Origin: Pratylenchus scribneri
Lineage: Eukaryota > Nematoda > Chromadorea > Rhabditida > Pratylenchidae
Length of the DNA stretch: 64,000 nt
Assembly: GCA_030063045.1 (NCBI GenBank)
Contig: JAQSEB010000072.1
Location: 744,001-808,000 of the forward strand
Reading direction: 5' to 3'
Made by a program: the position numbers and the translations under genes. The notes under the pieces are model-generated. The model saw nothing but the letters and a program-made list of their open reading frames with translations, was not told the origin of the DNA and did not search any database. Below are positions 58,001 through 64,000 of the stretch, in pieces (within the stretch, counting starts at the first letter, position 1; every line of letters begins with the position of its first letter).

Positions 58001-58241
58001 AAGAATTGGCCATTTCCAGTCACAAAAACAATTCCATCCAACAGTGGGTGGTTCGGTAGGCCAACAATATCCGCCGGTGGAGTCATCGGCTTTTCGAAAT
58101 AAAGAAAAGGACCCAATGCCAGTTGGAAAACAATCTCATCAGCCGGAATCGGAATCAATATCCATGGATGTCGATCCTGCAGGAGTTGATTTGAATTTTG
58201 GTTTGGGTTTGCCATCAACAGGCTCGTCAAGTCCGCCATAA
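55047..58241 (+). CDS. Copy K: terminal family member without the NLS exon
   Basis: Three exons, phase 0: 55047-55442, 56195-56527, 57033-58241 (about 645 aa). Signal peptide MMTKKRFIPILLFYILLFTKTFC. The six-Cys domain has CLF, PCEF, ECTE, VCPMDIY, NCDEA and KCELQ. The Gln/His-rich region includes a block PERLKQIVKQFLQQK shared in form with copy D (PEDIKPIVIQFLQKQ). It ends DLNFGLGLPSTGSSSPP and stop, exactly where other copies have a donor. DLNFGLGLP at 58188-58214 is EAR-like. No exon 4 was found in the next 700 bases. A basic KPKRKQR inside exon 3 (about 57805) could serve as NLS. It is the most divergent copy and sits at the array edge. Confidence 0.75.
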
Positions 58242-58740
58242 TCATCAAACACTAATATTGTAAAATATAATGAATATTATTTAATTTAGCGAAAAAAATC
58301 ATTGAAAATATCGAAAAAATGGAACTTATCGGTTATCCGCCCGCCCACCAAATTTTTTCCCCTAAATTGGTCATAAGATTCTAACCCCAAAACAGTATTT
58401 TTTATTGCTTTACAATCAATGAATATTAAAATATGAATCTCAAAAAAAATTTCAAATATTCGCTGCGGGCTGATAACCGATAAGTACCGAAAGAACCAAA
58501 TACTGTTTGCCAAATTAATTAAAGTGGTTTAAGAGGTTATCTTATATTCTTTTAAAAAATTCCATTGATTTGAGCCCATTTAGACATAATGAAGGAATGG
58601 GTATAAAGTTGCCAAGATTTGATGAAAATTCACTGTGTTAAACCTTTTAAATCGATTTCGGTTTTCTGGCGATGCCTATTGGCTAGATTTATTGACGGTT
58701 ATTTATAAGATTTTTAGTTCTAATAAAATAAGCTTCTGAA
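58242..58740. other. 3' flank of copy K
   Basis: AT-rich sequence with no gene. A small inverted pair (ATCGGTTATC…GATAACCGATAAG, about 58327-58483) indicates another small foldback. The minus-strand ORF 58286-58513 spans it and is rejected. Confidence 0.4.
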
Positions 58741-58880
58741 CAGGGATGAGCGCAATGGCAAAAGCTGCCGAACGCAAAACGCAAAACGCAATGCGTTCAA
58801 AAATTTTTTTTACGCAAAACGCAAAACGCAACGCAACGGCCTAAAATGGACGCAATAACGCAAAACGCAAAACGCAATGG
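58741..58880. repeat. ACGCAAA-type short tandem repeats
   Basis: Runs of AACGCAAAACGCAA occur four times between 58770 and 58876, after a start CAGGGATGAGCGCAATGG that looks like a hAT end. No matching inverted right end was found, so it may be a truncated element. Confidence 0.5.
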
Positions 58881-58919
58881 TCAAAAAATTAATTTTATTC
58901 AAATAAATTTTCATATTCT

Positions 58920-59490
58920 ACATGAAGAAGGGGAATGTTTGTGCCATGGCATTTTGTTTGTTAGGTCGGTAACATGGAGAGATTTATAGCTCACGTTAAA
59001 GCCCTTTTTAAGTGCAATCAAACGAGCTAGCATTTATGGTTTTATGAAAAGTGCCTGGGGACTTATGGCCAATTGAATGATTTGAAGGGTTAATGGTTGT
59101 AATACACTTTGCCAAAGGGAAAGTATTGGTAAGGTGTATGTGTTGAACAAACAGCTTGTCGATGGAAAGTCGGGTAAGACGTATGTTTTGAACATACAAT
59201 TTGTCAAAGGAAAAGTATGGGTGAGGTGTATGTGTAATTTGCCAAAGGGAAAGTATGGGTAAGGTGGTGTATGTGTAACTTGCCAAAGGGAAAGTATGGG
59301 TAAGGTGGTGTATGTGTAACTTGCCAAAGGAAAAGTGTAGAGTTATTATAACATAAAAGTAATAGATAAAAGGGAGGTTGGAGAGAAATGATAATGTTGA
59401 TGTAAGAATTTAGAGAAAATGATATAAGTTAGAGAAAGAAGAAATAGACTAGCTCAAAAGCTCGCCCGTCAGGGCGAGCGCTTGAGCTAG
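58920..59490. mobile_element. Direct-repeat copy 1 of an element ending in a hairpin and CTAGT
   Basis: It begins ACATGAAGAAGGGGAATGTT and ends GCTCGCCC-GTCA-GGGCGAGC, GCTTGAG, CTAG|T. It includes internal tandem units (AACTTGCCAAAGGGAAAGTA…GGTGTATGTGT). A hairpin shortly before CTAG(T) resembles a Helitron 3' end. The minus-strand ORFs 59008-59327 read the tandem units. Confidence 0.45.
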
Positions 59491-59885
59491 TAGGATATAA
59501 TTTTAGAGGATCTTGGATGTTACACACTATTTCGCTTTTTCTCTAACACAAAAAGAGAATGGGGAAAGGAAGAAGAAAGGATTGGCCTGCTGCTTGGGGG
59601 GGGGGGGAGGAGAGAGAGAGCGAGATAGAGAGATGTAGACTATGCTTAGTATTGAAACAGAGAAAAAGAAATTAGGGAGAGAGTAGGTTGAAAGGATGGT
59701 GGAGGGAGGGCTGGCTGGCATAAGGGCGGAAAGAATTATGCCATGGCATTTTTTTTTTGTAAGGCCGGTAACATGGATAGATGTTTAGCTCATTTTAAAG
59801 CTCTTTTCAAGAGTAATCGAATGATATGAGAATCATTGTTGTAAGTAAAGATTTTGGGGAGATAGGCCAATTTAATGTATTGGGT
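59491..59885. other. Interval between the two direct repeats, with purine-rich tract and partial third copy
   Basis: A G-run followed by GAGAGAGAGCGAGATAGAGAG lies at about 59597-59630. From about 59743 a partial, diverged third copy starts (CCATGGCATTTT…GGCCGGTAACATGGATAGAT). The minus ORF 59527-59721 is a read of low-complexity sequence. Confidence 0.5.
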
Positions 59886-60297
59886 ACATGAAGAAGGGGA
59901 ATGTTTGTGCCATGGCATTTTGTTTGGAAGGCCGGTAACATGGAGAGATTTATAGCTCACGTTAAAGCCCTTTCCAAGAGCAATCAAATGAGCTAGCATT
60001 TATGGTTTTATGAAAAGTGCCTGGGGACTTATGGCCAATTGAATGATTTGAAGGATTAATGGTTGTGGTTGTAATACACTTTGCCAAAGGGAAAGTATGG
60101 GTAAAGTGGTGTATGTGTAACTTGCCAAAGGGAAAGTGTAGAGTTATAACATAAAAGTAATAGATAAAAGGGAGGTTGGAAAGAAATGATAATGTTGATG
60201 TAAGAATTTAGAGAGAAAATGATATAAGTTAGAGAAAGAAGAATTTGATAATTGACTAGCTCAAAAGCTCGCCCGTTAGGGCAAGCGCTTGAGCTAG
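59886..60297. mobile_element. Direct-repeat copy 2 of the hairpin/CTAGT element
   Basis: Nearly the same as 58920-59490 but shorter because it has fewer internal tandem units. The hairpin is GCTCGCCC-GTTA-GGGCAAGC (one mismatch) and is again followed by GCTTGAG CTAG|T. 60298-60637 is the AT-rich 5' region of the collagen gene, with a short CA repeat at about 60461. Confidence 0.45.
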
Positions 60298-60637
60298 TTT
60301 TTATTTAAATTTGCATAAAATTTATCATTTTTCATTCATTTATCAACTTTTTTTTTAAATTCAACTCACCTGATGAGTATAAAATTAATAAACTCAATTA
60401 CCATATTTTTAGTTATTTATGATATTTTATAATAATTGTTGAACTTCTTTTTATTATTTTCACACACACACACTCACATAATTATAATAAATATCCCCAA
60501 TGGTCATTCCAACATGAGTGTGTGTAATCCAAGGGACTAATAATAATAGGCTGGTCATAATTCACCTCTCTCTTTTATTTGCGCGGATCACATTTCCTTT
60601 TCTTCCCTCATTGTCCGGAGGCTAATAAAAATTAATA

Positions 60638-63600
60638 ATGACGCCTTTCTTCCAAGTGCATTTTCACCAATCCTCATTTTTTCACCGATTAATTCCCACA
60701 AAACATTGCTGGACATTGGCCCGTCGTTGGCCTTTCCTCACTTTTTCATTAATTGGCATTTTCTTTACACTTTGCATTATTTGGTCCATTGGATTCTGCT
60801 TTTTTGATGAACTTAATCAAATTCAATTGGAAATGGACAATACGCTTGGGGAATTTGAGGCAAATAAAACCTTTTTCATGGATCTAATTAGATACAAAAA
60901 AAGTTTCCTTGAAAAACTTTTTATGGTTTTAGGGGCGGCATAGGTTCTAAGGTATAGGGATATCTAGGGGTTAGGGGCTTTGCCATAAATTTGCTAAGTT
61001 ATGGCCATTTTTGGCCTTGAGGCTTTTGGCCATAACTCGGTGGCCAATGGGCCAATTTAAGTAATTTAAAAACAAGATTGTAGTGTTTTTAGTGGGCTCG
61101 CGATTATAAATTGTTAGTTAACCTACACCTAACCCCCTATGAAAATGTTTTCAAGGAAATTTGCATAAAATCGAATGAAATTAGATGCAAGAAAAAGGGG
61201 CACTTAAAAAATTTTGTAAAAATTATGGAAAAATTAATTCAGAAAATAATTGGACGAACTTCGGCTGAATTGGAATTATTGGAGAGTCGATTGGACAAAA
61301 CAATATCGAAAAGGGCGAACACTGTTCTTTCGAATGATAATTGCCCAAAAAGTGCATCAAAAAAATATGAAAAGGAATAAATATTTTATTTTTTAGAATG
61401 CACTTCACCATGCCCACCGGGTCCACCTGGTTTCCCGGGTCCGCCTGGATTGCCTGGAGGCATGTTTTTATTTTTGTACAAAAAATATGTGCATTAGATT
61501 TTTACTCCGGCTATTTTCTCATTATTAGTATAAATTTTCAAACCATTTAGGCTCATTCCCTAGTTCATTTTTACATCAAAGTGATTGCCAAAATAGATTT
61601 TATTAATTGGCCAGAAAATTATGGCAAAGAAACAAAAATATTGGCATGTTTGTCATTTTTTTTTGAGAAAAATTTTTAAAATTTTTATCAAATTCAATTA
61701 TCCTTTCTATAATCGACTCATCAAAATTAGCAGTGTTAAAATGTTAACAAATTTGCAATAATTAATAAAACTATTTCATTAATAATATATTTGTTACATC
61801 GAATATTGAAACTGGTCATTTTTTTATTAAACTTTGATCATTTTCACTATTCATCGTAACATTATTTACTTGAAAAACTGATTTGATACGAAAATTCGAT
61901 TATATTTTCGAAAATTTATTTTATTGTAGAAAGTGGCGAAGATGGACATGATGGAGTGCCAGGTGCACCCGGAATTGCCCTTCTTGTCCATCAAGAACAA
62001 CCGGGTTGCATTGTTTGCCCGCAAGGACCACCTGGGCCAATTGGCCCAATTGGACGTTGTCTATTTGAATTTTTAACATTTTTATTGTTATTTTTGAAGC
62101 AATTGGCGATTCTGGAATGGACGGATTGCCTGGCCAAAGAGGAGAACCGGGCAAAGATGGGGAAAATGGAGAGGATGGGTAAGTGACATTCAATTCGCTA
62201 AATATTTAAATGCTTACCTAATAGACAACATTTAAATTCTTATTAAGGCAATTCAATTAATTAATTTCTGAAAGGTATTTTTATCGAAAAAAAGATGTGA
62301 ATTTGAAAAATATCACATTTTTAAATCATTAATATACAAATTTTTAACTTTTATTTCAATTTAAAAATTTTGCAAATATAAAAATGGAAAAATGACAGAT
62401 TTAACTTAACAAATTACAAATCATCTGTCCTAAAAAAGAAGGGTTACATTTTTTTTGGCTTTTTTTAATAGTGTATTGTTTATGAATTATGTTTTATACG
62501 TGTATTGTTTATGAGTTATATAACAATACATTCATAAATACATAACTCATTACAATACATTCATAAATACATAACTCATAACAATACATTCATAAATACA
62601 TAACTCATAACAATACATTCATAAATACATAACTCATAACAATACATTCATAAATACATAACTCATAACAATACATTCATAAATACATAACTCATAACAA
62701 TACATTCATAACCTTAAAAAGCAAAGAACTGGACAAACAACCCTAAAGAAGCAAAGAACTGACAAATGTATTGTTTATGTGTTATGTTTTTATGAGTGTA
62801 TATATTTCCGACCCATTTTAATTTCCAAATGAAATTACAGAGAACCTGGAGAACCCGGTGAACCGGGTCCAGATGGCAGTGAAGGGCCAGAAGGAGAAGC
62901 TGGCGACAATGGTTTATTCTTTTGGCTTCTTTTACACAAATACCTCACTAAATTCACCATTAGTTATTCAAAAAGTTGGCCAAACTGGACGAAGAGGCCC
63001 CAAAGGTGCCATCGGTCCAAAAGGAGAGCCAGGATTGCCGGGCAAGCCAGGTTTGCCAAAATTAGATAAAACTGCCTTAATTTTTAATGGAAATGTGCAT
63101 TTTTAAGCTGCACCCGGAAGATGTGGCCCACCGGGACCCCAAGGCCTCGGTGGATTGGCCGGTCTTCCTGGATTGAGAGGAGCCCCCGGAGAATCAGGGA
63201 AAATTGGAGCCCCAGGTACGGATGGCCAATATTGTCCGTGTCCTCGACGAAATGGAAAAGTGGCATCCAAATCGTCGACTTCATCAGAATTGGCACCAAA
63301 AAGTAGCAGCAAAGAAAATGGCCAATCGAAGGAAGAAGAAGAAGGGCAACATTACCAAAAGCAGGAAAAAGTGCGACCGAATAGCAGCAATGAAGGGGAA
63401 AAATCGCCGGAAGGAAAGGATGGAATTAGTCGAGAAGGAAGAATGGCCGATTCATCAGATTCGGCTGCAGAGGTAAATTAAAATTAAAAATGAATAGTTT
63501 TCCGAATTTATAGAATTTTTTGGCAACTTAATAGTGAGATATTCATATTTCCTTGAGGAAGAAGAAAATAGAAATAATTCATTGGGATTTTTAATTAAAT

Positions 63601-64000
63601 AAATAAAACGATTGCCGGTTGTTCTAGTGGTGAGGATGAGGATGAGAAGTTCCTTTACCATATTGATAGTTCGAACTACTAGAATTTTAACTAGTAAAAT
63701 TTGTTTACATATTCTTAAAAATAGTATTTAATTTTATTCGACAACTTTTTTTACATGCTAATTCTAATAAAAACATTTTTAATTAAAATTAAATATTTCA
63801 AAATAGGATATTTTGTATTAATAATGAGGATAATATAAGTAAATAATGCTAATATTCATTTGAAAAATAGTATTGATTGGCAAATTTAATTCCACCAAAT
63901 GGAAAGAGAAATATAATTTTCCACAAATTTTTAAATAGATGCAAGATGAACAATTGGCATTGCCAGCCAACAATTTGAACAAGCCAATTGATGAAAAAGA
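60638..64000 (+). CDS. Nematode cuticle-type collagen, 3' end beyond window
   Basis: Structural extracellular-matrix collagen by family. Proposed exons: 60638-60925; 61093 (or 61156)-61351; 61397-61459; 61930-62055; 62100-62178; 62841-62911; 62976-63050; 63108-63472; 63939 to beyond 64000. The N-terminus has one membrane segment (about residues 31-53, WPFLTFSLIGIFF…) followed by FFDELNQIQLEMD, as in cuticle collagen N-domains. A Cys cluster (NCPK…CTSPC) precedes the first Gly-X-Y run, and splicing as listed preserves the Gly-X-Y register with small interruptions. CIVC, then GRCGPPG, then DGQYCPCPRR close the triple-helical part, the usual YCPCP ending. Oddities: the 61460-61929 intron needs a GC donor; a long Ser/Glu/Lys-rich tail follows YCPCP and continues into a further exon. 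The exon 1 to 2 junction is the least certain. Confidence 0.8.
62505..62710. repeat. 29-bp tandem repeat within a collagen intron
   Basis: The unit ACAATACATTCATAAATAC + ATAACTCATA repeats about six to seven times. Inverse-oriented relatives flank it (GTGTATTGTTTATGAATTATG at about 62472, TGTATTGTTTATGTGTTATG at about 62766), so the whole block looks like a hairpin element whose arm expanded. Confidence 0.8.

Noticed and set aside
59008..59327. Minus-strand ORFs with TYTTLP repeats
   Set aside because: Reads of tandem units in the direct-repeat element; no start context or conservation between the two copies.

Overview
The window is eukaryotic and almost certainly nematode. It is AT-rich, with small GT-AG introns, short acceptors (TTTTAG, TTTTCAG, TTTTATAG) and no bacterial gene organisation. 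At the right edge is a multi-exon cuticle-type collagen with an N-terminal membrane segment, Cys-flanked Gly-X-Y blocks and the YCPCP motif. Species cannot be read from sequence alone. A plant-parasitic (tylenchid-like) nematode is my inference from the gene family described next.

Positions 1-58,241 hold a head-to-tail tandem array of one gene family, eleven copies (A to K) all on the plus strand. The standard gene has four exons joined by phase-0 introns. Exon 1 encodes a signal peptide and a Cys-free domain. Exon 2 plus the start of exon 3 encode a six-Cys domain. The rest of exon 3 is long, Gln/Ser/His/Pro-rich and probably disordered. Exon 4 is a short acidic tail with an LxLxL motif followed by a basic, nuclear-localisation-like stretch (QKRG...KKAKK). 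Copies: A (only exon 4, 161-388), B (1382-5095), C (7977-11547), D (12881-16553), E (18166-22134), F (23076-26560), G (28090-31598), H (32633-35844), I (38232-40818), J (42603-44895), K (55047-58241). C and I read through cleanly. B reads through if it has three extra introns. K is open but has no exon 4. D, E, F, G, H and J each carry at least one lesion (stop, frameshift, deletion or transposon in an exon). I recognise no named family.

The main hypothesis is that these are secreted proteins acting in a host nucleus. Besides signal peptide and NLS, most copies carry motifs like plant EAR repression motifs (LxLxL or DLNxxP): LGLGL or LDLVL in exon 4, and DLEFNLAPP, LELNLDLP, DLNLSLALP or DLNFGLGLP at the end of the disordered region. 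This would suit effectors that recruit TOPLESS-type co-repressors. It is inference and needs testing.

Spacers and introns are full of structure. Recurrent spacer modules show that each duplicated unit included about 1 kb of 3' flank. Two minisatellites (41 bp at 27.3-27.8 kb; 64 bp at 41.4-42.0, 45.2-45.5 and 53.2-53.6 kb) grew from these modules. Long inverted-repeat (foldback) elements lie in many introns, five with a degenerate telomere-like core. Two MITEs have perfect 8-bp target duplications. A 7.6-kb segment (45,536-53,176) with inverted CCCGGAC ends appears to be inserted inside a 64-bp satellite unit. Between K and the collagen (58.7-60.3 kb) are direct repeats ending in a hairpin plus CTAGT. 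The collagen gene (60,638 to beyond 64,000) is unrelated to the array.
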